A DNA stretch of 64,000 nucleotides from Novosphingobium sp. (GTDB lineage: Bacteria > Pseudomonadota > Alphaproteobacteria > Sphingomonadales > Sphingomonadaceae): positions 29,681-93,680 of the forward strand of contig JACKKV010000008.1 in NCBI GenBank assembly GCA_024236235.1, written 5' to 3'. The stretch's first letter is position 1, and every line of letters starts with the position of its first letter. The notes under the pieces are model-generated. The model made no database searches, had not been told where the DNA came from, and saw only the letters and a list, made by a program, of their open reading frames with translations. Position numbers and translations under genes: made by a program. Shown here piece after piece: positions 34,042 through 42,544 of the stretch.

Positions 34042-35985
34042 ATGATCCAGCTCATCCGCAGATTTCTCGACTCCCGCATCGGGGTCATCGTTGCCATCGC
34101 ATTTCTGGGGCTGATCGCCCTCGCCTTTGCCGGGACCGACGTATCCTCGAACAAGCTGTTCGGCGGCGTTGCGGGCGGCGATCGCGTGGCGACGGTCGGC
34201 GATGAGAAGATCGGCACCGCTGAACTGCAACGTTCGGTCCAGACCGCGCTGGAACGCTATCGCCAGCAGAACCCCACCGTAACGATGCAGGTGTTCGTCG
34301 CCGAAGGCGCAGTCGGCAAGGTTCTGGATGAAATGCTGGACCGCGAATCCGTGGCCGTGTTCGCATCGAAGATCGGGCTGCGGGCCGGGCGCAGGCTGGT
34401 TGACAGCGAAATTGCCAATGCGCCCTATTTCCGCGGGGCCAGCGGCAAGTTCGATGATGAAATCTACAAGCAGGCGCTGCGTCAGCAGGGGTTGAGCGAG
34501 AAGGAGCTGCGCGACGATCTGGCCAAGGGCCTGCTGGTCAAGCAGGCGGCTGTGCCCGTCTCCTTCGGCACGGTCATGCCAACCTCGATCGCCCGCCGCT
34601 ATGCCGGGGTTTTGAGCGAAGCGCGCAAGGGAGCGATCGCGCTCATCCCAAGTGCTGCCTATGCTCCCGCCAAGGGGCCGGACGAAGCGCAGCTAAACGC
34701 ATTCTACAAGGAAACGCGCACCCGCTACATCCGGCCCGAACGGCGCGTGCTGCAATATGCGACTTTCGACGAATCGGCGCTCAAGGATCTCAAGGCACCG
34801 ACAGAGGCGCAGATCGCAGCCCGCTACAAACGCGATGCAGCACTTTACGCGCCGTCGGAACAGCGCAGTTTCACTCAGCTTGTTCTGCCAACGGAACAGG
34901 CGGCGAAGGCCGTCAAAGCCGAACTTGCCGCCGGCAAGCCGCTTGACGTCGCGGCGCGGGAAAAGGGACTGCGCACCAGCGCCATCGGCCCGGTTTCGAA
35001 AAATGCTTATGCCGGGCAAACCTCCGCCGCGCTCGCCGCCGCGATGTTCGCCGCACCGCAAGGCCAGGTCAGCGAGCCGCTCAAAGGCACGCTGGGCTAT
35101 TACCTCGTCCGGGTTGACCGGGTCGAGAAGTCGCCCGGCAAGACGATCGATCAGGTGCGCGGCGAAATTTCCACCGCACTGGCCGCCGAACAGAAACGCA
35201 AGGCCATCATCGACCTGTCAGCGGGGATCGAGGAAGAACTGGATGGCGGCGCGGCGCTGACTGACATTGCCAAGGAACTCGGCCTCCAGCTGCATGTGAC
35301 CCCGCCGATCACGGCTGACGGGCGGGTTTATGGCAAGCCTGATTCGCAAGGCCACCCGCTGCTTACCCCCGCCCTGTCCACCGCCTTCTCGATGGATGAA
35401 GGCGAGCCGCAACTGGCCGAAGTCGATCCGGGCAAGCTGTTCCTGATCTATGAAGTGACTGAAATCACCCAGTCGGCCCCTGCTCCGCTCAAGGAGATCA
35501 AGGAACAGGTCAATGCCGCCTGGATACTGGCCCAGGGCGCCAAGCAGGCGCGTCTGGCCGCAGACCGGGTGCTGGCAAAGGTCGGCAAGGGCATGTCGAT
35601 CGAACAGGCGCTGGCCGAAGAAAAGAAGCCGCTGCCCCGGCCTGACCGGATTGCGATGACCCGGGACGAACTGACCCGCTTCGCGCAGGGCGGACGCCGT
35701 CCTCCCGCGCCGCTGGTGCTGATGTTCAGCATGTCGGAAAATTCGGTCAAGCGCCTCGAAGCGCCTGACAACAATGGCTGGATGCTGATCCAGCTGGTCG
35801 ACATCGAACCGGGCAAGGTCGATGACAATCCGCAGGTTCTGGCCAGTGTGACGCGCGAACTGGGCGCATTGCAGGCGCAGGAATATGAGGCGCAATTCAT
35901 CCGTGCAACCCGCGCCGATGTGGGCGTCACGCGCAATGATGCGGCAATCAAGGCGGTGAAGCGCCAGCTTGCCGGCACGGAATAA
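34042..35985 (+). CDS. PpiD-like periplasmic foldase (SurA N-type / PPIase)
   Basis: About 647 residues, anchored by one N-terminal helix (IGVIVAIAFLGLIALAFA, about 13-30) with the bulk in the periplasm. Residues about 35-230 form the SurA-type chaperone region. A parvulin-like domain follows near 265-370 (RSFTQLVLPTEQA, then GTLGYYLVRVDRVE), probably weakly conserved at its active site. Acts on unfolded outer-membrane and secreted proteins near SecYEG, consistent with secG nearby. The frame is open to 33859, but the ATG at 34042 gives a correct signal anchor. Nine bases before trpE. Confidence 0.87.
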   Translation: MIQLIRRFLDSRIGVIVAIAFLGLIALAFAGTDVSSNKLFGGVAGGDRVATVGDEKIGTAELQRSVQTALERYRQQNPTVTMQVFVAEGAVGKVLDEMLDRESVAVFASKIGLRAGRRLVDSEIANAPYFRGASGKFDDEIYKQALRQQGLSEKELRDDLAKGLLVKQAAVPVSFGTVMPTSIARRYAGVLSEARKGAIALIPSAAYAPAKGPDEAQLNAFYKETRTRYIRPERRVLQYATFDESALKDLKAPTEAQIAARYKRDAALYAPSEQRSFTQLVLPTEQAAKAVKAELAAGKPLDVAAREKGLRTSAIGPVSKNAYAGQTSAALAAAMFAAPQGQVSEPLKGTLGYYLVRVDRVEKSPGKTIDQVRGEISTALAAEQKRKAIIDLSAGIEEELDGGAALTDIAKELGLQLHVTPPITADGRVYGKPDSQGHPLLTPALSTAFSMDEGEPQLAEVDPGKLFLIYEVTEITQSAPAPLKEIKEQVNAAWILAQGAKQARLAADRVLAKVGKGMSIEQALAEEKKPLPRPDRIAMTRDELTRFAQGGRRPPAPLVLMFSMSENSVKRLEAPDNNGWMLIQLVDIEPGKVDDNPQVLASVTRELGALQAQEYEAQFIRATRADVGVTRNDAAIKAVKRQLAGTE

Positions 35986-35994
35986 GGCGGACGG

Positions 35995-37524
35995 ATGAGC
36001 ACCGCCCTGCCCGAAAATGCGCAGGAGGCCACGCGCCTGCTTGCACAGGGACAGCCCGCGCTGGTGTGGCGGCGGCTGGTGGCGGACACGGAAACGCCGG
36101 TGGGCGCCGCGCTCAAGCTGATGCAGCCGGGGCGCGGCGATTTCCTGCTCGAATCGGTTGAAGGCGGGGAGGTCCGCGGGCGCTACAGCCTGCTTGGCCT
36201 CGATCCCGATCTGGTGTTTCGCGCACGCGGCGCATCATGCGAAGTCAATCGCAACTGGCAATCGGCGCAGGATGCTTTCACCCCCCTGCCGGGTGACAGC
36301 CTTGGCGAATTGCGCGCGCTGGCCGCGTCCTGCCGGATCGAAGTGCCGGGCGAACTGCCGCGCGCGCTGGCCTGTCTGGTCGGCTATTTCGGCTATGAAA
36401 CCATCGGTCTGGTCGAAAAGCTGCCCCGCGCGCCTGACAGCGAGCTGGATGTGCCTGACATGCTGTTCGTGCGCCCGACCCTGATCCTGGTGTTTGACCG
36501 GCTTTCCGATCAGCTGTTCTGCGTGGCCCCGCTCTGGGCTGACGGGGGTGACCCGGCAGGGGCGGTCACGGGCGCGGGCGACCGCATCGACGAGGCGCTG
36601 CGCAGGCTCGCCGCCCCGGTGCCCCCGCGCAGCCGGGCTGGCGACCTGCCCGAACTGGCGCTCAGCCCAAAGGTGCCGCAGGAACGCTATCGCTCCATGG
36701 TGCTGAAAGCGCAGGACTATATCGAGGCCGGTGACATTTTCCAGGTCGTGCTGGCCCAGCGCTTCACCTGCCCCTTCCCCCTGCCGCCCAGCGATCTTTA
36801 TCGCGCCCTGCGCCGGGTAAACCCCTCGCCCTTCCTCTATTTCCTTGACCTTCCGGGCTTCGCGCTGATCGGCTCCAGCCCCGAAATCCTGGTGCGGGTG
36901 CGCGCCAATGCCGAAGGCAAGCCCGAAGTCACCATCCGGCCCATCGCCGGAACCCGCCCGCGCGGGGCCACGCCCGAGGAAGATCGCGCCAACGAAGCCA
37001 GCCTGCTGGCCGATCCCAAGGAACGGGCTGAACATCTCATGCTGCTCGACCTTGGCCGCAACGATGTCGGCCGGGTGGCTGCGTCAGGCACGGTGCGGGT
37101 GACCGACAGCTACACGATCGAACGCTACAGCCATGTGATGCACATCGTCAGCAATGTGGTGGGTCTGCTGGACCCGGCGCATGATGCGATCGATGCACTG
37201 TTCGCGGGCTTTCCTGCCGGGACGGTCAGCGGCGCACCCAAGATCCGCGCCTGCGAAATCATTGCCGAGCTGGAACCTGAGACGCGCGGCGCCTATGCTG
37301 GCGGGGTCGGCTATTTTGCGCCCGATGGTTCGGTTGACAGCTGCATCGTGCTGCGCACAGCGGTGGTCAAGGACGGGGTGATGCATGTGCAGGCGGGTGC
37401 CGGAATCGTCGCTGATTCCGTTCCCGAATATGAACAGCGCGAATGCGAAGCCAAGGCGGGCGCGCTGATCGCCGCCGCGCGCGAAGCCGCCAGGGTGGCG
37501 CAGGAACCGGGTTTCGGGCAGTAG
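35995..37524 (+). CDS. trpE: Anthranilate synthase component I
   Basis: Converts chorismate and ammonia to anthranilate, first step of tryptophan synthesis. The 509-residue protein has the tryptophan-feedback motif LLES near residue 50 and the chorismate-binding core with PIAGTRPRG, ERAEHLMLLDLGRND and AGTVSGAPKIRA. Starts ATG at 35995, nine bases after the PpiD-like gene. Leads the trpE-trpG-trpD-trpC run. I see no leader peptide or attenuator in the short gap. Confidence 0.97.
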   Translation: MSTALPENAQEATRLLAQGQPALVWRRLVADTETPVGAALKLMQPGRGDFLLESVEGGEVRGRYSLLGLDPDLVFRARGASCEVNRNWQSAQDAFTPLPGDSLGELRALAASCRIEVPGELPRALACLVGYFGYETIGLVEKLPRAPDSELDVPDMLFVRPTLILVFDRLSDQLFCVAPLWADGGDPAGAVTGAGDRIDEALRRLAAPVPPRSRAGDLPELALSPKVPQERYRSMVLKAQDYIEAGDIFQVVLAQRFTCPFPLPPSDLYRALRRVNPSPFLYFLDLPGFALIGSSPEILVRVRANAEGKPEVTIRPIAGTRPRGATPEEDRANEASLLADPKERAEHLMLLDLGRNDVGRVAASGTVRVTDSYTIERYSHVMHIVSNVVGLLDPAHDAIDALFAGFPAGTVSGAPKIRACEIIAELEPETRGAYAGGVGYFAPDGSVDSCIVLRTAVVKDGVMHVQAGAGIVADSVPEYEQRECEAKAGALIAAAREAARVAQEPGFGQ

Positions 37525-37531
37525 GCACTCC

Positions 37532-38116
37532 ATGATCCTCGTCATCGACAATTACGACAGCTTCACCTTCAACCTCGTCCATTACCTGATGGAACAGGGG
37601 GCGGAGGTTGAGGTGGTGCGCAATGATGCGCTGAGCGCGGCACAAGCGCTGGCAACGGGCGCCACCGGTTTCCTCCTTTCGCCCGGTCCCTGCACCCCGA
37701 ACGAGGCGGGCATCAGCCTCGATCTGGTGGGCGCCTGCGCAGATGCCGGCAAGCCGCTGCTGGGCGTGTGTCTGGGGCATCAGTCCATCGGGCAGTATTT
37801 CGGGGGCAAGGTGGTGCGCGGCGGGCTGATGCATGGCAAGACCAGCCCCGTCACGCATGACGGAACGGGCGTGTTCGCGGGCATCCCTTCCCCCTTCACC
37901 GCCACGCGTTATCACTCGCTGATCGTAACGGACATTCCCGAATGCCTCGCGGTCAATGCCACTTCGGATGACACGCATGTCATGGGCTTTCGCCACCGCG
38001 AGCTGCCGATTCACGGGGTGCAGTTCCACCCGGAAAGCATCGCGACGGAACATGGCCATGCGATGCTCGCCAATTTCATGATGATGTGCGGCCTGACGCC
38101 CGCTCGCGCGGCATGA
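37532..38116 (+). CDS. trpG: Anthranilate synthase component II (glutamine amidotransferase)
   Basis: Supplies ammonia to TrpE. The 194-residue class I amidotransferase has the catalytic Cys in LGVCLGHQSIGQ and the His-Glu pair in HGVQFHPESIAT. It is the stand-alone form, not fused to TrpD or TrpE. The stop overlaps the trpD start by ATGA. Confidence 0.97.
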   Translation: MILVIDNYDSFTFNLVHYLMEQGAEVEVVRNDALSAAQALATGATGFLLSPGPCTPNEAGISLDLVGACADAGKPLLGVCLGHQSIGQYFGGKVVRGGLMHGKTSPVTHDGTGVFAGIPSPFTATRYHSLIVTDIPECLAVNATSDDTHVMGFRHRELPIHGVQFHPESIATEHGHAMLANFMMMCGLTPARAA

Positions 38117-39081
38117 GCCTGGCGCCGGACGAAGCGGAAAGCCTGTTCGGGCGGATGCTCGACGGCGGCATGGATGATGCGGATATCGCCGCAACGCTGG
38201 TCGAACTGGCTGACCAGGGCGAAACGGCCGCTGAAATCGCCGGGGCGGCGCGGGCGATGCGGGCAAGGATGAAGCGGATCGCGGCCCCGCCCGGCGCGAT
38301 CGACGTCTGCGGCACCGGGGGTGACGGGCAGCACAGCCTCAACATCTCCACCGCCGTGGCGCTGGTGGTTGCAGCCTGCGAAGTGCCGGTGGCCAAGCAT
38401 GGCAACCGTGCGGCCAGCAGCAAGGCCGGGGCGGCCGACACGCTGGAGGCGCTGGGCCTCAATCTCGCCCGTGCCGGGGAGTTGGCCGAACAGACGCTGG
38501 GCGATCTGGGCATCGCCTTCCTGTTTGCGCAGGCGCACCACCCCGCGCTGGGCCGCATCGCGCCGATCCGCAAGGCGCTGGGCCGCCGCACGATCTTCAA
38601 CCTGCTTGGCCCGCTCGCCAATCCGGCGGGGGTGACGCGGCAACTGGTCGGCATCGCCAATCCGGGGCTGGTTCCCGTCTATCGTGAAGCGATGGTGATG
38701 CTGGGCGCCGAACGCGCCCTGATCGTCTCGGGCGAGGAAGGGCTGGACGAAATGTCCATCGCCGGGCCGACCTGCATCGCCGCAATCGGGATCGAATCCC
38801 TGCCTGCAACGCTCGCTCCGGCAGATGCGGGCCTTGCCCGCCATCCGCTTGACTCCATTCGTGGCGGCGATGCCGCATATAATGCGGCGGCGCTGCGCCG
38901 ACTGCTGCTGGGTGAGGCTGGCGCATATCGGGATGCCGTGCTGCTGAACGCGGCAGGGGCGCTGATCGTCGCCGGGGCAGCGGGCGATCTGCGCGAAGGC
39001 GCGGAAGAAGCCGCCGAAGCGATTGACAAGGGGCTTGCCAACGCCCTGCTCAACTGCTGGATCGCCGCCTGCAATGACTGA
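38113..39081 (+). CDS. trpD: Anthranilate phosphoribosyltransferase
   Basis: Transfers phosphoribose from PRPP to anthranilate. The 322-residue protein has the PRPP loop VCGTGGDGQHSLNIST and the KHGNRAASSKAGAADTLE block, with NLLGPLANPA in the middle. The frame opens at 38086; the ATG at 38113 overlaps the trpG stop and is preferred. The 3' end overlaps the trpC start by eight bases. Confidence 0.96.
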   Translation: MSLAPDEAESLFGRMLDGGMDDADIAATLVELADQGETAAEIAGAARAMRARMKRIAAPPGAIDVCGTGGDGQHSLNISTAVALVVAACEVPVAKHGNRAASSKAGAADTLEALGLNLARAGELAEQTLGDLGIAFLFAQAHHPALGRIAPIRKALGRRTIFNLLGPLANPAGVTRQLVGIANPGLVPVYREAMVMLGAERALIVSGEEGLDEMSIAGPTCIAAIGIESLPATLAPADAGLARHPLDSIRGGDAAYNAAALRRLLLGEAGAYRDAVLLNAAGALIVAGAAGDLREGAEEAAEAIDKGLANALLNCWIAACND

Positions 39082-39862
39082 CAAGCTGACTGAAATCTGC
39101 ACCACCAAACGCGCCGAAGTGGCCGCACGCAAGGCCGTGGCCTCGCTCGCCGAACTGGATGCGCGTGCCGCCGGGCAGACCGCGCCACGCGGTTTTCGCC
39201 GCGCGTTGGAGGAAAAGGCCGATGGCGGCTTCGCGCTGATCGCCGAAATCAAGAAAGCTTCACCCTCCAAAGGGCTGATCCGTGATGATTTTCGTCCCGC
39301 CGAACATGCAGCAGCCTATCAGGCGGGTGGTGCTGCCTGCCTGTCCGTGCTGACGGACGCGCCCTATTTCCAGGGGCATGAGGATTATCTGATCGTCGCC
39401 CGCGCGGCCTGCGCCCTGCCCGTGCTGCGCAAGGATTTCATGGTCGATCCCTGGCAGGTGGCTGAAGCCCGCGCGATCGGGGCGGATGCGATCCTGATTA
39501 TCGTCGCCGCGCTGGGCGACGGGCAAATGGCGGAGATTGAGACAGCGGCGCTCGAACGCGGGATGGACGTGCTCGTTGAAGTGCATGACGAGGCTGAGAT
39601 GGAACGCGCCACGCGCCTGCAATCGCGGCTGATTGGCGTCAATAACCGCGATCTGAAGCGTTTCGTCACTGATATCGGCGTGACCGAGCGGCTCGCCCCG
39701 CTGGCCCCGCCCGGTACGCTGCTGGTCAGCGAAAGCGGGATCAACAGCCATGCCGATCTGCAGCGCCTGTCGCGCTGCGGCGCGCGCGCCTTTCTGGTGG
39801 GCGAAAGCCTGATGCGTCAGGACGATGTCGCCGCCGCGACGCGCAGCCTGCTGGAAGGGTGA
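39074..39862 (+). CDS. trpC: Indole-3-glycerol phosphate synthase
   Basis: Closes the indole ring from carboxyphenylamino-deoxyribulose phosphate. The 262-residue TIM barrel has the catalytic Lys in AEIKKASPSKG, RKDFMVDPWQ, EVHDEAEME, and IGVNNRDLK near the end, with the phosphate site VSESGINSH. The ATG at 39074 lies inside the end of trpD. Last gene of the trp run; trpF, trpB and trpA are not in the window. Confidence 0.96.
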   Translation: MTDKLTEICTTKRAEVAARKAVASLAELDARAAGQTAPRGFRRALEEKADGGFALIAEIKKASPSKGLIRDDFRPAEHAAAYQAGGAACLSVLTDAPYFQGHEDYLIVARAACALPVLRKDFMVDPWQVAEARAIGADAILIIVAALGDGQMAEIETAALERGMDVLVEVHDEAEMERATRLQSRLIGVNNRDLKRFVTDIGVTERLAPLAPPGTLLVSESGINSHADLQRLSRCGARAFLVGESLMRQDDVAAATRSLLEG

Positions 39863-39979
39863 AGCGAGGATTGGCGCAAGAGAGGTGGCCTCGCGCACGC
39901 AGGCCCTGTCCTACAGCGCCGCGATCTGGCATGGGGACGGCATGGAACGCTTCATCGCATCCTCGAAAAATCGCGCTGG

Positions 39980-40010
39980 CGCCGGTTGCGGCGCGGGGTG
40001 GATTTTTTCT
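39980..40010 (+). terminator. Weak terminator-like hairpin after trpC
   Basis: GCGCCG-GTTG-CGGCGC forms a 6-bp perfect hairpin, followed after about nine bases by six T residues. The distance between stem and T-run is longer than usual, so termination would be weak. It lies in the 197-base gap before moaC; an AT-rich TATATGAT stretch just downstream could serve as a -10 region. Confidence 0.4.
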
Positions 40011-40059
40011 TATATGATGTGTCCGATATGTCCGATTCACTCGCCCGGGACAGCCTGAG

Positions 40060-40533
40060 ATGAGCGGGCTGACTCACCTCGACTCACAGGGCAACGCGCG
40101 CATGGTCGATGTCGGCGGCAAGGCGGCAACCGCGCGCCGGGCCGTCGCCACCGGGCGCATCCGCATGTCGCCCGCCGCGCTGGCCGCGATTCGCGATGGC
40201 AATGCGCCCAAGGGCGACGTGCTGGCAGCGGCACGGATTGCCGGGATCATGGCCGCCAAGAAGACCGGCGATCTGATTCCGCTGTGCCATCCACTGGCGC
40301 TGGATGCGGTTACGGTGGAGTTCGCCCTTGAAGATGATGGCGTGCGGGCCACGGCCAGCGCATCGCTTACCGGCAGGACCGGGATCGAAATGGAAGCGAT
40401 GACAGCCACATCCATCGCGCTGCTGACAATCTATGACATGGCCAAGGCGCTCGACAAGGCGATGGTGATCGAAGGGGTGCGGCTGCTCGCCAAGAGCGGT
40501 GGCAAATCGGGTGAGTGGACCGCGCCGGAGTGA
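40060..40533 (+). CDS. moaC: Cyclic pyranopterin monophosphate synthase MoaC
   Basis: Second step of molybdenum-cofactor synthesis. The 157-residue protein has KKTGDLIPLCHPLALD and the MEAMTATSIALLTIYDMAKA block with the active-site Lys in KALDKAM. Begins ATG at 40060, 197 bases after trpC. Its TGA overlaps the GTG of moeA. Confidence 0.96.
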   Translation: MSGLTHLDSQGNARMVDVGGKAATARRAVATGRIRMSPAALAAIRDGNAPKGDVLAAARIAGIMAAKKTGDLIPLCHPLALDAVTVEFALEDDGVRATASASLTGRTGIEMEAMTATSIALLTIYDMAKALDKAMVIEGVRLLAKSGGKSGEWTAPE

Positions 40534-41735
40534 ACACAGCCTCCCCGCCGCCGCCCATTCCACTGGCAGACGCGCAGGCGCGCCTGCTTGGCCTGGCCCC
40601 GGCCCTGCCCCCTGAACGTCTCCCGGTCAATGCGGCGCTCGGCCATTACCTCGCCGAGCCCCTGCTGGCGGCGCGCACGCAGCCCGCCGCCGATCTGTCC
40701 GCCATGGACGGCTATGCCCTGTCCGGCGACGGCCCCTGGCGCGTGATCGGGGAAAGCGCGGCGGGCCACCCCTTTGACGGCAGCGTCCGTGCTGGCGAAG
40801 CGGTGCGCATCTCCACCGGCGCGCTGATGCCCGCAGGCGCAGACATTGTGCTGTTGCAGGAAGATGTGCTGCGCGCCGGAGACCGGCTGGAGCTGGCCGG
40901 CGATGCGCCAGTGCCCGGCAGGCATATCCGCCGCGCGGGCTTCGACTTCGCCAGGGGCGATGAACTGATGCCCGCCGGTGCTCGCATCACTCCGGCCATG
41001 GTCGCGCTGGCGCTGGCGGCGGGACACGGCGAACTGGCGGTGCATCGTGCACCCTCCATCGCCATCATCGACAGCGGGGACGAACTGGCCGCAAACCCAG
41101 CCGATTGCCCACCGCACCGCATTCCGGCCAGCAACGGGGCGATGCTGCAGGCGCTGCTGGCACAGCTGCCCTGCGCGATCCGCCGGATCGGCCCGGTGGC
41201 GGATGACTTGGAGGTTCTGGCAGACGCGTTCGCGCAGGCAGGCGATGCGGACATTGTCGTAACCAGCGGCGGTGCATCGGTCGGCGATCATGACCTGATT
41301 CGCCCGGCGCTGGAAGCATGGGGGGCACACATCGACTTCTGGCGCGTCGCGATCAAGCCGGGCAAGCCGCTGCTCGTCGCCCGGCGGGGGCACCAGCTCA
41401 TCCTTGGCCTGCCGGGCAACCCGGTGTCAGGCTATGTCACCGCCTTCCTCTTCCTGCTGCCGCTAGTGCGCAGGCTGGCGGGATCAGCCTGCCCGCTGCC
41501 CGTTCCGGCCCGCATTCCCGCAGCAACCGCCCTGCCTGAAGGTGGCTCACGCCTGGAGTTTCTGCGCGCCCATTGGGACGGCGCCAGTGTCACGCCAGTC
41601 AGCGAACAGGACAGCAGCGCCCTGCGCGCGCTCAGCCAGGCCAATGCGCTGATCGAACGACCGATTGACGCACCCGCCGTTGCTGCTCATGCGCCGGTGA
41701 CCGTCTATCTGTTCGGGAATGGCGGAATCGCTTGA
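40530..41735 (+). CDS. moeA: Molybdopterin molybdotransferase MoeA
   Basis: Inserts molybdate into adenylated molybdopterin. The 401-residue protein has SAMDGYAL, RISTGALMPAGAD, the TSGGASVGDHD molybdopterin-binding block and LPGNPVSGYVTAFLF. The GTG at 40530 overlaps the moaC stop (GTGA); an upstream GTG at 40515 is less likely. The moaC-moeA pair sits between trp genes and lexA, a conserved order in this group. Confidence 0.95.
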   Translation: MNTASPPPPIPLADAQARLLGLAPALPPERLPVNAALGHYLAEPLLAARTQPAADLSAMDGYALSGDGPWRVIGESAAGHPFDGSVRAGEAVRISTGALMPAGADIVLLQEDVLRAGDRLELAGDAPVPGRHIRRAGFDFARGDELMPAGARITPAMVALALAAGHGELAVHRAPSIAIIDSGDELAANPADCPPHRIPASNGAMLQALLAQLPCAIRRIGPVADDLEVLADAFAQAGDADIVVTSGGASVGDHDLIRPALEAWGAHIDFWRVAIKPGKPLLVARRGHQLILGLPGNPVSGYVTAFLFLLPLVRRLAGSACPLPVPARIPAATALPEGGSRLEFLRAHWDGASVTPVSEQDSSALRALSQANALIERPIDAPAVAAHAPVTVYLFGNGGIA

Positions 41736-41760
41736 CTCGATGTTGCAGGTTCCGTAATTG
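41732..41760 (+). promoter_or_regulatory. Probable lexA promoter
   Basis: TTGACT (41732-41737) and TAATTG (41755-41760) are spaced by 17 bases, matching a vegetative promoter in the -35 box and roughly in the -10. The -10 lies within the GTTC operator, as expected for LexA autorepression. The -35 overlaps the end of moeA. Confidence 0.5.
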
Positions 41761-41774
41761 TTCCGCATTCGTTC
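41749..41774 (+). promoter_or_regulatory. Triple GTTC SOS operator upstream of lexA
   Basis: GTTC at 41749, 41760 and 41771, each separated by exactly seven bases. GTTC-N7-GTTC is the LexA-binding direct repeat of alphaproteobacteria; here it is present twice in overlapping register. It lies 55 bases before the lexA ATG. Confidence 0.88.
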
Positions 41775-41828
41775 ATGCCGTGACCCGGCCATGACGGAAC
41801 GATTGCTACCGATTGGGAGAGCGCAGCC

Positions 41829-42518
41829 ATGCTGACCGCCAAACAGCACGAATTGATCCGTTTTATCCAGACCCGGCTTGAAGATACGGGCATTTCCCCC
41901 TCGTTCGAAGAAATGAAGGAAGCGCTCGATCTCAAATCCAAATCCGGCGTTCATCGCCTGATTTCTGCGCTGGAAGAACGCGGCTTCCTGCGTCGCCTGC
42001 CCAATCGCGCGCGCGCACTCGAAGTCATCAAGCAGCCTGAAGATGTAAATGCGTCCGTCGTGCGCGTTCCTGCGGCCAATGATGTGGTGGCCCGCACTGT
42101 CGCCCCGGCGCAGCCTGCCCCCTCACCCGCCAATGACGTGATCGAAATCCCGCTGCACGGGCGGATTGCCGCCGGCGCACCGATCGAGGCGCTGGAAGGT
42201 CAGTCCACTTTGCCCGTTCCCGCCGCCCTGCTCGGCTCGGGTGAACATTATGCGCTCGAAGTATCGGGCGATTCCATGGTCGAAGCGGGCATTCTGGATG
42301 GCGACTTTGCACTGGTGAAGCGCACGGATTCGGCGCGCGATGGTGAAATCGTGGTGGCGCTGGTCCGGAACGAGGAAGCGACGCTGAAATATCTGCGTCG
42401 TGAAAACGGGAAAATCCGGCTCGATCCGGCCAATGGTGCGTATGAACCGCAGATCTACGATCCGCATGAAGTGATCGTTCAGGGCAAGCTGGCCGGGTTG
42501 CTGCGCCGCTATCACTGA
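41829..42518 (+). CDS. lexA: LexA repressor
   Basis: SOS repressor and self-cleaving protease, 229 residues. The N-terminal winged helix-turn-helix includes SPSFEEMKEALDLKSKSGVH, an alphaproteobacterial recognition type. The self-cleavage bond is A115-G116 in RIAAGAP, and the catalytic dyad is S149 (SGDSM) and K187 (ATLKYL). The linker is long and Ala/Pro-rich. Probably autoregulated through the GTTC triplet upstream. Convergent with comEC, with 26 bases between stops. Confidence 0.97.
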   Translation: MLTAKQHELIRFIQTRLEDTGISPSFEEMKEALDLKSKSGVHRLISALEERGFLRRLPNRARALEVIKQPEDVNASVVRVPAANDVVARTVAPAQPAPSPANDVIEIPLHGRIAAGAPIEALEGQSTLPVPAALLGSGEHYALEVSGDSMVEAGILDGDFALVKRTDSARDGEIVVALVRNEEATLKYLRRENGKIRLDPANGAYEPQIYDPHEVIVQGKLAGLLRRYH

Positions 42519-42544
42519 CCCCCGCTTCTACTGACCTCCCGCTC

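Noticed and set aside
40431..41393. 320-codon minus-strand frame over moaC/moeA
   Set aside because: Antisense to intact moaC and moeA with all signature motifs; no independent support.
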